A program made the translations under genes and the position numbers. DNA of 41,104 bases from DASYYE01 sp035946955. Its GTDB lineage: Bacteria; Actinomycetota; Actinomycetes; Streptosporangiales; Streptosporangiaceae. Under the pieces are notes generated by a model. That model made no database searches. It saw only the letters and a list, made by a program, of their open reading frames with translations, and was not told the DNA's origin. The stretch lies in NCBI GenBank assembly GCA_035946955.1, contig DASYYE010000130.1, positions 1-41,104 of the forward strand, written 5' to 3'. Every line of letters starts with the position of its first letter. Positions within the stretch are counted from its first letter, which is position 1. This document shows positions 24,197 to 31,140 of the stretch, piece after piece.

Positions 24197-25182
24197 GCGT
24201 GCTGTGCCTGGTGGAGCACGCCAGCCGCGAACCGGAAGGGGTCTGCCTGCAGGCCCTGACCTTCGCCCGCCACCTCGCCGGGTGTCACGCCGAGACGCTG
24301 GCCGCCGCGGTCTTCTGCCCGGCTGGCGACGTGCCCGCCGAGGTGCTGGCCAGCTACGGCGCGAGCGAGGCCCATGCGATCACCTCGCCCGCCCTGACCT
24401 GCTACGCGCCCGTGGCCTGGGCGCGGGCACTGCTCGATTTGGCCACCGAGTTGGACGCCACCGCCGTGGTGGCGGCGGGGACGGACCGGGGCAACGAGGT
24501 GATGGCGCACCTCGGCGCGATGTCGGGCCTGCCGATGGCGGCTGCCTGTGTCTCCGCCACCCGGGTCGCTCCCGGGCGCTGGGAGCTGGTCCGTCAGCGG
24601 TGGGCGGGGAGCCTGCTGGAGGACGCGGCGCTGGAAGCGCCCATCGCGCTCCTCACGGTCGCGAACGACGCCGTGGCGGCAGCGCCCGCGGCGGCGCGGG
24701 CAGACATCAGCGTCCACCCACGCGAGCCACTGCTGGCCGACGGCGACCTCCTGGTGTGCGCGGCTGAGGTCGCGGGACGCAGTGGGGGGGTTTCGCTGGC
24801 CACCGCCCGTGTGGTCGTCGGCGGGGGCCGCGGCGTCGGCGGCCCGGAGGGGTTCGCCGTACTCGAGGAACTGGCCGGCCTGCTCGGCGGCGTGGTGGGG
24901 GTGTCCCGTGTGGTCACCAGCGAGGGCTGGCGGCCACACCGTCAGCAGGTGGGACAGACCGGCACCCGCATCGCTCCAGAACTCTACCTGGCCTGCGGGA
25001 TCAGCGGCGCGATCCAGCACATGGCCGGGTGCCTGGGCGCCAAGCACATCGTGGCGGTGAACACGGACTCCGCGGCACCGATCCTCTCCTCCGCCGACTA
25101 CGCCGTGATAGGTGACCTCCACCAGGTCATCCCCGCCCTAGTAGCGGCCATAAAGTCCAGGAGCGCCGATCAATTCACATGA
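24193..25182 (+). CDS. etfA: Electron transfer flavoprotein alpha subunit
   Basis: A 329-residue ETF alpha subunit. The C-terminal FAD domain carries ARVVVGGGRGVGG, then GQTGTRIAPELYLACG followed by ISGAIQHMAGC and VAVNTDSAAPIL, which are the FAD-binding motifs. The start is GTG 24193, overlapping the etfB stop by 4 nt (GTGA). Electrons from the upstream dehydrogenase would flow through EtfAB to the quinone pool; an ETF:quinone oxidoreductase gene is not in the window. Last gene of the plus-strand operon, ending inside a strong nested inverted repeat. Confidence 0.95.
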   Translation: MSVLCLVEHASREPEGVCLQALTFARHLAGCHAETLAAAVFCPAGDVPAEVLASYGASEAHAITSPALTCYAPVAWARALLDLATELDATAVVAAGTDRGNEVMAHLGAMSGLPMAAACVSATRVAPGRWELVRQRWAGSLLEDAALEAPIALLTVANDAVAAAPAAARADISVHPREPLLADGDLLVCAAEVAGRSGGVSLATARVVVGGGRGVGGPEGFAVLEELAGLLGGVVGVSRVVTSEGWRPHRQQVGQTGTRIAPELYLACGISGAIQHMAGCLGAKHIVAVNTDSAAPILSSADYAVIGDLHQVIPALVAAIKSRSADQFT

Positions 25183-25230
25183 TCCTGTAGGAATTTCAGT
25201 CACTGTGACTGAGAAGTCTTCAGGATCATG
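25178..25230. terminator. Nested inverted repeat between convergent operons
   Basis: Outer arms CATGATCCTG (25178-25187) and CAGGATCATG (25221-25230) are a perfect 10-bp match. Inside them TCAGTCAC-T-GTGACTGA (25196-25212) is a perfect 17-nt palindrome with 8-bp arms. The left outer arm contains the etfA stop codon. The element sits between etfA (+) and the MTHFR gene (-), so it is probably a bidirectional terminator. The AT-rich composition stands out from its surroundings. Confidence 0.8.
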
Positions 25231-25251
25231 GGAACGGCCACCACTCTGGGG

Positions 25252-26118
25252 CTACAGGCGGTGGAGCAGGGACTCCCGCCACTGCTCGGTCTGCCTGACC
25301 TGGTTGAACGTGAACACGTGCAGCCCGGCCACCACTGACTCGGGTGCGGCCAGGCAGGAACCGGTCCGTTCGAGCAGCCGGTCAGGGGAGTAACCGCCGG
25401 GAGTACCCGCCCGCAGGAACCACTCAGTGTGCCCGGCGAGGAACCTCGCGGACTCGCCGACACCCGCCACGGCCGCCATCCGCAGCAGCCTGGCCCGGTC
25501 CACCGGCCCCGACAGGCCCACGTAGAGCGGCAGTGTGACTCCGCGGGCACGTACCCTGGCGATCCAGCGGCGCAGCGTGGCGGGGTCCAGGCACAGGTTG
25601 CTGACCAGGTAGTCGGCGTAATGCCGCTTGTCCCACATGGCCTGGATGGTGATGTCGTCGGCGATCCTCGGATGTGTCTGTGGGTAGCCCGTCACGCCCA
25701 CACGCGCAAACGGGTGGCCCATCTCGGCCAGCCGGGCGAGCAGCAACAGCGCGCTGTCAAAGCGGCCAGCCGGTGGGTCGGCGTCCCCGGCGGGCACGAA
25801 CACGTCGGTGATCCCGCACCCGGTGAGCCGGCCGACGACTTCGGCCAGGTGGGCGTCATCGCGGACCAGCCGCGCCGACAGGTGGGGCACGACCTGGAAC
25901 CCATGGGTCGCGAGGCGCACGCTGAGGTCCACGGTCACATCGAGGCCCTTGGCGGGCGAGGCGGTCACCGTGACCGTCACCTGCGGAGGCACCCACTCCA
26001 GCACCTCCGCGTCGATGCTCTTGGCCGGGAACACCTCGTAGCGGGGGTTGCGCAGCAGCGGGAGCATGCGGGACAGGCCATGCCGCGGCAGGCGGTCGAG
26101 CAGCGGGAGCCGGCCCAT
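25252..26118 (-). CDS. Divergent methylenetetrahydrofolate reductase
   Basis: A 288-residue (beta/alpha)8 protein of the MetF family, but divergent. YEVFPAKS keeps the catalytic Glu of the usual FEFFPPK; VTVTASPAKG, HLSARLVRD, VFVPAGDADPP (keeps the Asp of RGDxP) and VGVTGYPQTHP follow in family order. The canonical TQxFFD stretch is replaced by DDITIQAMWDKRHYADYLVS. It interconverts methyl-THF and methylene-THF with FAD. As last gene of the corrinoid operon it would oxidise methyl-THF made from substrate methyl groups, the reverse of its biosynthetic role; that is inference. I use ATG 26118; the longer in-frame ORF to 26349 adds Arg/Pro-rich non-family sequence. It overlaps the DUF1638 frame by 142 nt. 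Confidence 0.8.
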   Translation of the reverse strand: MGRLPLLDRLPRHGLSRMLPLLRNPRYEVFPAKSIDAEVLEWVPPQVTVTVTASPAKGLDVTVDLSVRLATHGFQVVPHLSARLVRDDAHLAEVVGRLTGCGITDVFVPAGDADPPAGRFDSALLLLARLAEMGHPFARVGVTGYPQTHPRIADDITIQAMWDKRHYADYLVSNLCLDPATLRRWIARVRARGVTLPLYVGLSGPVDRARLLRMAAVAGVGESARFLAGHTEWFLRAGTPGGYSPDRLLERTGSCLAAPESVVAGLHVFTFNQVRQTEQWRESLLHRL

Positions 26119-26795
26119 AACGGCCGCCCCGGGTCTTCGCCCAGCAGGCGCGCCAGTTCCCGCTCCAGGCGGCCGGTGCCGACGTCGAGCACGGTCAGCG
26201 GCAGGCCGAACATCGCGGCCACGACGGCCGCCTCGGCGTCGAGTCCGGGGTCGCGGCGCTGCCTGAGCCAGACCACCCGCCGGTAGTGGCCGAAGTAGTC
26301 GGGCCAGAGCTGCGGATACCGGTCGAGGCCGAGTTCCGCGAGCACGCACCGGCGGAAGGCGCGGACCAGGAAGTCGGTCAGCAGGTAGGTTCCCGGCTGC
26401 TCCTCGAAGACGGCCCGCAGCCGGCCCGGCCCGGCCAGCACGTCGTAGCAGTGCAGACCCGGCAGCCGTGTCAGGCCAAGCCTCGCACAGAGCTCGTCGA
26501 GCGCCCCGTAGCTGCCGCAGTCGGCGTAGCCCAGCACCACCCGCAGACCGCGGGCGGTCAGCTCGCGAGCCAGCCGCTCAGCCGCCTCCGCTATCCGGTC
26601 CGGGTGGTCGTGCAGCAGCGAAGGAAGCGCGTGCAGCTCCAATGGCCAGCCCCGGCAGCCAGCGATCTCGCGGATGTGGCCAGCGAGCGCGCCGCAGGCG
26701 ATCACCGCGACCCGCGGCCGCGCCTGGTCATCCGGCGAACTGCAACTGGCCGACGAAACGGTCGTTGAAGTCGGCGCGGTCGGAGAGCTCGACAT
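25977..26795 (-). CDS. DUF1638 protein of the corrinoid operon
   Basis: A 272-residue protein with the DUF1638 pattern: RVAVIACGALAGHIREI, LPSLLHDHPDRIAEAAE, VVLGYADCGSYGALDELCARLG, LPGLHCYDVLAG, GTYLLTDFLVRAF and LWPDYFGHYRRVVWLRQ. The Cys/His/Asp positions suggest metal or cofactor binding. The family has no known function but recurs beside methyltransferase, corrinoid and RACo genes. Start ATG 26795 has a very strong ribosome binding site (GGAGGAGGTG) encoded within the 3' end of the RACo gene, with a 68-nt overlap. The last about 45 residues (Cys/Arg-rich) overlap the MTHFR start region by 142 nt and may be read-through of a lost stop codon. Confidence 0.8.
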   Translation of the reverse strand: MSSSPTAPTSTTVSSASCSSPDDQARPRVAVIACGALAGHIREIAGCRGWPLELHALPSLLHDHPDRIAEAAERLARELTARGLRVVLGYADCGSYGALDELCARLGLTRLPGLHCYDVLAGPGRLRAVFEEQPGTYLLTDFLVRAFRRCVLAELGLDRYPQLWPDYFGHYRRVVWLRQRRDPGLDAEAAVVAAMFGLPLTVLDVGTGRLERELARLLGEDPGRPLWAGSRCSTACRGMACPACSRCCATPATRCSRPRASTRRCWSGCLRR

Positions 26796-28617
26796 ACCTC
26801 ACCTCCTCCAGCAGGGCCAGTGCCCCGGCCCGTTCCCGGACCGAGAGCAGCGCCATCTTCGCCCCCTCGCCGGCCACATTGCCCGCGCTGACGATCCGCA
26901 GCACCGGCAGCCGCGGGACCAGGCCGAGCCGGACCGCGCTGGCCGGTGAGAGGTAGCTGCCAAATGACCCGGCCAGCAGCACCTGCTGGACATCTGGTGG
27001 CCGCAGTCCCGCCTCTTCGAGCAGGATGGTCCAGCCGGTGGCGATGGCAGCCTTCGCGAACTGCAACTCGCGCACATCGCGCTGCGTCAGGTACACCGAG
27101 TTCGCCACGTCGCCCGGTTCGCCCAGCCAGTGCAGCACGAACACCCGGTCCTTACCGAGCGTGGCCATCCTGGCGGCCAGGCCAGGGGCGCTGAGGAGTG
27201 CCTGCTCCTCAGGCACGAGCCTGCCCGAGGAGTCGAGCAGGCCGGTGGAAAGCAGCCCCGCCACCGCGTCAACCAGCCCGGACCCGCACAGCCCCGCAGG
27301 GGTCACGTCCCCGATGACCTTCAGCGACAGGCCATCGCGGGCCATCTCAACACCCTCGACCGCCCCGGCAGCGGCGCGCATCCCACACCTGATCGCGGCC
27401 CCCTCGAACGCCGGGCCAGCCGGGGCGGCGGTACCGACCAGCCAGTCGCGGTTGCCGAGGACGATCTCGCAGTTGGTCCCGATGTCGATGAACAGCCTGG
27501 TCCGGGGGTCTCGGTCCATTCCGGCGGCGAGCAGCCCCGCGGTGATGTCACCGCCCACGTAGGCCCCGAAGGCCGGGAACACGAACGCCCGAGCCCGGGG
27601 GTGCACGGTGAGCCCGAGGTCAGCGGCGAGCACGTCGGGCAGGGTCCGGGCGGACATGATGAAAGGCGCGACGCCCAGTGGCTCGGGGTCGATGCCCAGG
27701 GCGATATGGGTCATGGTCGCGTTGCCCGCGAGGGCTACCTCGATGACGTCAGCCGGGGACACTCCAGCCTGGGCGCACACCTCCTCGGCCAGCCCGGCCA
27801 GCGTCTCATGCGCGAGCTGTGTCAGCCGGCCCAGCGCCCCCGGGTCCACCATGACCGCACTGATCCGGCTGATCACGTCGGCCCCGAATGGCTGCTGCCG
27901 CGACAGCATGGAGGCGACGGCCAGCGGCGTCCCGGTGGACAGGTCGAGCAGCGTCGCCACCACCGTGGTGGTGCCGAGGTCGAAAGCGAGCCCGTACAGG
28001 CGGCCTGTCGTGTCACCGGGCTGCACGTCGATCAGGGTGCCGTCCACGACCACCGCGGTGACCTTGTAGTCGCAGGTACGCAGCACCCGCCCAGCGGTGC
28101 GCAGCACCGGCAGCTCCGCCTGTGGTTCCAGGTCGTCCAGGGCGGCCAGCACCCGCTCGATGTCGGTCCGCTGGTCTGACAGGCTCGGCGGGTCGAGCTC
28201 CAGGTAGCGCTTTTGGGCGGCCGGGCGGAGGATCACCTGCCTGCCGACCCCGACCGTGGCCGCCTTCGGGCGGGTGACCAGCGGCGGCACCCGCACCCTC
28301 AGGTCGGAGACCGCCTCGGCCCGGCAGGCCAGCCGCCAGCCACCGCGCAGCTCCACCTCAGAGAAGGCCCGCTCATCGAGCGACGATGCCGGAACGGCCC
28401 CGTCAACGACCTGGACCTTGCACTTCTTGCAGGTGCCGTGGCCGCCGCAGGTCGAGTCGATCGCGATCCCGTTCCAGCTCGCGGCGTCGAAGAGGGTCAC
28501 CCCGGGCGGAACCCGCACACGGCACCCGGCGGGCAGGAACTCAACGTCAACGCGGGCCGGAGCGCCCTTGGCCTCCCCTCCCGGCCGCGGCGAGATCCCG
28601 TCGACCATGGCCGTCAT
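26728..28617 (-). CDS. Reductive activator of corrinoid protein (RACo, ASKHA ATPase)
   Basis: A 629-residue protein. An N-terminal [2Fe-2S] ferredoxin-like domain has Cys57, Cys63, Cys66 and Cys98 (STCGGHGTCKKC, then WRLACRA). A middle linker leads to a C-terminal actin-like ATPase domain (GLAFDLGTTTVVATLLDL, ADVISRI, LFIDIGTNCEIVLGN, AGLCGSGLVDAVAGLL, LLAGSFGSYLSP). RACo proteins use ATP to return oxidised Co(II) corrinoid proteins to the active Co(I) state. ATG 28617 overlaps the stop of the methyltransferase gene by 4 nt (ATGA); the longer ORF to 28776 lies within that gene and is not family sequence. It serves the corrinoid protein encoded two genes upstream. Confidence 0.93.
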   Translation of the reverse strand: MTAMVDGISPRPGGEAKGAPARVDVEFLPAGCRVRVPPGVTLFDAASWNGIAIDSTCGGHGTCKKCKVQVVDGAVPASSLDERAFSEVELRGGWRLACRAEAVSDLRVRVPPLVTRPKAATVGVGRQVILRPAAQKRYLELDPPSLSDQRTDIERVLAALDDLEPQAELPVLRTAGRVLRTCDYKVTAVVVDGTLIDVQPGDTTGRLYGLAFDLGTTTVVATLLDLSTGTPLAVASMLSRQQPFGADVISRISAVMVDPGALGRLTQLAHETLAGLAEEVCAQAGVSPADVIEVALAGNATMTHIALGIDPEPLGVAPFIMSARTLPDVLAADLGLTVHPRARAFVFPAFGAYVGGDITAGLLAAGMDRDPRTRLFIDIGTNCEIVLGNRDWLVGTAAPAGPAFEGAAIRCGMRAAAGAVEGVEMARDGLSLKVIGDVTPAGLCGSGLVDAVAGLLSTGLLDSSGRLVPEEQALLSAPGLAARMATLGKDRVFVLHWLGEPGDVANSVYLTQRDVRELQFAKAAIATGWTILLEEAGLRPPDVQQVLLAGSFGSYLSPASAVRLGLVPRLPVLRIVSAGNVAGEGAKMALLSVRERAGALALLEEVRYVELSDRADFNDRFVGQLQFAG

Positions 28618-29492
28618 GTGGTCACGGGAGCCTGTGCTGCCTGGGCGGCTTGCGCACGGTGCGCCGCGATCCACGCCGCGCCCCACGGGTCGCGGTTGAG
28701 CAGCAGGTCGGCGGCCTTGACCGCGCGGACGAGCTGAGGAGACCGGGCGTCCATGATCGCGCTGGTCAGACCGCATTGGATAGCCATCGGCAGGAACGCG
28801 GCGCCGATCGAGGGGCGGTCCGGCATGCCGAACGACACGTTCGACGCACCGAGCGTCATGTTGAGCCCGAACTCTTCGTGCACGAGCGAGATCGTCTCCA
28901 GGGTCCGCAGCACCATCGCGGTGTCCGCACCGACGGGCATCGCCAGCGGGTCGATCACGATGTCCTCGGCCGGCAGGCCATACCGGCCGGTCGCCACATC
29001 GACGATCTTGTGGACCAGTTCCAGCCGCCTGCGCGGTTCCTCCGGGATCTCCTGCTCGTCGTTTGGCAGGGCGATCACCGCCGCGCCATAGCGCCGGGCC
29101 AGCGGCAGGATCGCCGCCATCCGCTCGTCCTCCGCGGTGACCGAGTTGACCAGGGCCTTGCCCTCATAGGCCGCCAGGCCAGCCTCCAGCACCTCGATGA
29201 TCGAGGAGTCGAGGCACAGTGGCAGGTCGCAGGCATCCTGCACGAGGCGGACCGCACGCGCCATCAGCGCGGTCTCATCAGCCAGCGGTGCGCCCATGTT
29301 GACGTCGAGGACCATGGCACCCCCGGCCACCTGCTCGGCCACGTCCGTCGCCACCCTGGACAGGTCCCCGCGCTGTAGCTGCTCGCAGAACAGCCTGCGC
29401 CCGGTGGGATTGATCCGCTCGCCGATGACGCAGAACGGAAGCGCCGGGCCGATGACCACCTCACGCGAGCGCGAACGCAGCACCGTGTCCAT
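28614..29492 (-). CDS. Methyltetrahydrofolate:corrinoid methyltransferase (MtgA/AcsE-like)
   Basis: A 292-residue pterin-binding TIM barrel. GERINPTG (residues 24-31), MVLDVNMGAPL, VNSVTAEDERM, AVIALPNDEQEIPEE and TLGASNVSFGMPDRPSI are the pterin-binding and catalytic blocks of the MtgA/MtvA/AcsE group. It would move the methyl group from methyl-Co(III) corrinoid protein to THF, giving methyl-THF. The corrinoid gene ends 12 nt upstream and the RACo gene overlaps by 4 nt, so the three are expressed together. It is too short for, and lacks the other domains of, methionine synthase; dihydropteroate synthase is excluded by the motif set. Confidence 0.92.
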   Translation of the reverse strand: MDTVLRSRSREVVIGPALPFCVIGERINPTGRRLFCEQLQRGDLSRVATDVAEQVAGGAMVLDVNMGAPLADETALMARAVRLVQDACDLPLCLDSSIIEVLEAGLAAYEGKALVNSVTAEDERMAAILPLARRYGAAVIALPNDEQEIPEEPRRRLELVHKIVDVATGRYGLPAEDIVIDPLAMPVGADTAMVLRTLETISLVHEEFGLNMTLGASNVSFGMPDRPSIGAAFLPMAIQCGLTSAIMDARSPQLVRAVKAADLLLNRDPWGAAWIAAHRAQAAQAAQAPVTT

Positions 29493-29504
29493 GACAGCCC
29501 CGGG

Positions 29505-30176
29505 TCATGCGGGCGCCGTGACAGTGGCACGGCGCGCGGCGAGCAGTTCCTTGGCCCGGACGACAGCGGCCGATGCATCGGCGGCGTATCCGTCGGCACC
29601 CACCGCATCGGCGTACTCCTGGGTGACCGGCGCCCCGCCGACCATGACGATGACCTGGTCGCGCAGGCCCTGCTTCGCCAGGACGTTCATGTTGGCCTTG
29701 AACATCGGCATCGTGGTGGTGAGGAACGCGGAGAACCCGACGATGTCCGGCTTGTGCTCGCGGATGGCGTCGGCGAACCTCTCCGGGGCCACCTGCACGC
29801 CGAGGTCGATGACGTGGAAGCCCGCGCCTTCGAACATGATGTTGACCAGGTTCTTGCCGATGTCGTGTACGTCCCCCTTGACGGTGCCTATCAGCACGGT
29901 GCCGATCGCCTGGGCGCCGGTTTCCGCGAGCAGCGGACGGAGGACCTCCAGGGCGCCCGCCATCGCCTTGCCGGCGATCAGCATCTCTGGGACGAAGAAG
30001 TCCCCCCGCTCGAACCTGGCCCCCACCTCCTCGAGGGCGGGGATCAGCGACTCATACAGCAGCATCTCGGGGCCGAGACCCATGCCGAGCCCGGTGTGGG
30101 TCAGCTCGAGCACGGCCGGGCCGTTGCCCACCAGCGTGTAGTCATAGAGCTGGGCTAGTAGCTCCTCACGGGTCAC
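29505..30176 (-). CDS. Corrinoid (B12-binding) methyl carrier protein
   Basis: A 223-residue two-domain protein. The N-terminal helical cap (about 1-85) has PEMLIAGKAMAGALEVLRPLL. The Rossmann-like B12 domain has DVHDIGKN with the DxHxxG motif at 102-107 (His104 as lower cobalt ligand), GFSAFLTTTMP and VMVGGAPVTQEYA. It resembles MtgC/MttC/MtbC-type carriers that receive a methyl group from the substrate methyltransferase. Start GTG 30176 overlaps the iclR stop by 4 nt (GTGA); the longer ORF to 30263 lies inside iclR. Expected partners are the divergent MttB-like protein, the downstream methyltransferase and the RACo protein. Confidence 0.94.
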   Translation of the reverse strand: MTREELLAQLYDYTLVGNGPAVLELTHTGLGMGLGPEMLLYESLIPALEEVGARFERGDFFVPEMLIAGKAMAGALEVLRPLLAETGAQAIGTVLIGTVKGDVHDIGKNLVNIMFEGAGFHVIDLGVQVAPERFADAIREHKPDIVGFSAFLTTTMPMFKANMNVLAKQGLRDQVIVMVGGAPVTQEYADAVGADGYAADASAAVVRAKELLAARRATVTAPA

Positions 30177-30958
30177 GCGGCACCTTCTTTCTGCCGCTGG
30201 CGTCGGGACCGCTGCGGCTGGTATCCGAGCACGCCGGACAGGGCGGTGGCCTGGTCGCGGCACTGGGCGGCGACGGCAGGCACGCGGGAGCCGGCCACCC
30301 TGCCCGACGGGCCGGACACCGACAGCGCGGCCACCACGGTGGCATCGTCGCGGTACACTGGCGCCGCCACGGCCACCAGGCCCGGCTCGAGTTCCTCGCT
30401 GGTGACCGCGTATCCACGGCGCCGTACCTCGCGCAGGTCGAGCTCGAGCGCGGCGCGGCTGGTGATGGTCTGCTCAGTGCGCTGCTCCAGTGGGCCGGGC
30501 GGCAGCTCAGCCGCCCCGTAGGCGAGCAGCACCTTGCCGAGCGCGGAACAGTGCAGCGGTACGGACAGGCCCACCCAGTTCGTCCCGCCGATGAGGTAGG
30601 TGCTGTCCACCTGGGCGACCTGCTCGACCATCCCGCGGCTGGCCACGCCGAGGTTGATGGTCTCACCAGTGTCCGCGCCAAGGCGGTCCAGGAATGGCTG
30701 CGCCAGCTCGGTCAGGCCCGCCTGGTCACTGCTGCGCCAGGCGTAGGACACGAAGACCTCGCCTGGCCGGAAGCCACCCTGTTCGTCGCGCTGGACGAGC
30801 CCGCTGCGTTCCAGGGCCATCAGCAGCCGCGACGTGGTGCTCTTGGCCAGCCCGGTGGCGGCGGTCAGTTCGGTGAACGTCACCGGGCCCGGGCCGTGCA
30901 CGACCTCGATGAGCAGCTGAGCCGCCCGGTCAACGGCCTGCGTCCCTGTTGCTTTCAC
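30173..30958 (-). CDS. IclR-family transcriptional regulator (second of two)
   Basis: A 261-residue IclR regulator. The winged helix (TFTELTAATGLAKSTTSRLLMALERSGL) is followed by the effector domain (ETINLGVASRGMVEQVAQVDS, HCSALGKVLLAYG, VAVAAPVYRDDATVVAALSVSGPSGRV). The start is GTG 30958 or GTG 30964; no good ribosome binding site decides between them. It is the first gene of the corrinoid operon, joined to the corrinoid gene by a 4-nt overlap, and divergent from the MttB-family gene. The 19-bp palindrome between them is its probable operator, so it likely controls both directions in response to the methylated substrate or a product. Confidence 0.92.
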   Translation of the reverse strand: MKATGTQAVDRAAQLLIEVVHGPGPVTFTELTAATGLAKSTTSRLLMALERSGLVQRDEQGGFRPGEVFVSYAWRSSDQAGLTELAQPFLDRLGADTGETINLGVASRGMVEQVAQVDSTYLIGGTNWVGLSVPLHCSALGKVLLAYGAAELPPGPLEQRTEQTITSRAALELDLREVRRRGYAVTSEELEPGLVAVAAPVYRDDATVVAALSVSGPSGRVAGSRVPAVAAQCRDQATALSGVLGYQPQRSRRQRQKEGAA

Positions 30959-31028
30959 CGGCACCGTCCCGGGTCGCCTCCAGCGATCAGTCCCACCCGG
31001 CCTGGGTGGGTGCCCAGGCCAAGGGCCG

Positions 31029-31059
31029 AGTTCCATGTTACGGAACTTTGTTTTACTAT
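31029..31059. promoter_or_regulatory. Divergent promoter with IclR-type operator
   Basis: AGTTCC (31029-31034) and GGAACT (31042-31047) form a perfect inverted repeat around 7 bp. On the plus strand TTCCAT (31031-31036) and TACTAT (31054-31059), spaced 17 bp, could be -35 and -10 for the MttB-family gene. On the minus strand TAACAT (31040-31035) could be the -10 for iclR. The operator therefore overlaps both promoters, a classic IclR-family layout. Confidence 0.65.
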
Positions 31060-31140
31060 GTGATCCTAGAGACGGCTATTCGCAGGGTCAAGTGAGCCTT
31101 TACCAGCACGGACCCCGTGAGCGTGCGAGCCGAGGTGGCA

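Noticed and set aside
26119..26349. N-terminal extension of the MTHFR frame
   Set aside because: The 77 added residues are Arg/Pro-rich, lie within the DUF1638 gene and do not resemble MetF.
28614..29492. Dihydropteroate synthase or methionine synthase fragment
   Set aside because: The motif set (GERINPTG, NDEQEIP, GASNVSFGMP) and the adjacent corrinoid and RACo genes indicate a stand-alone methyl-THF:corrinoid methyltransferase.
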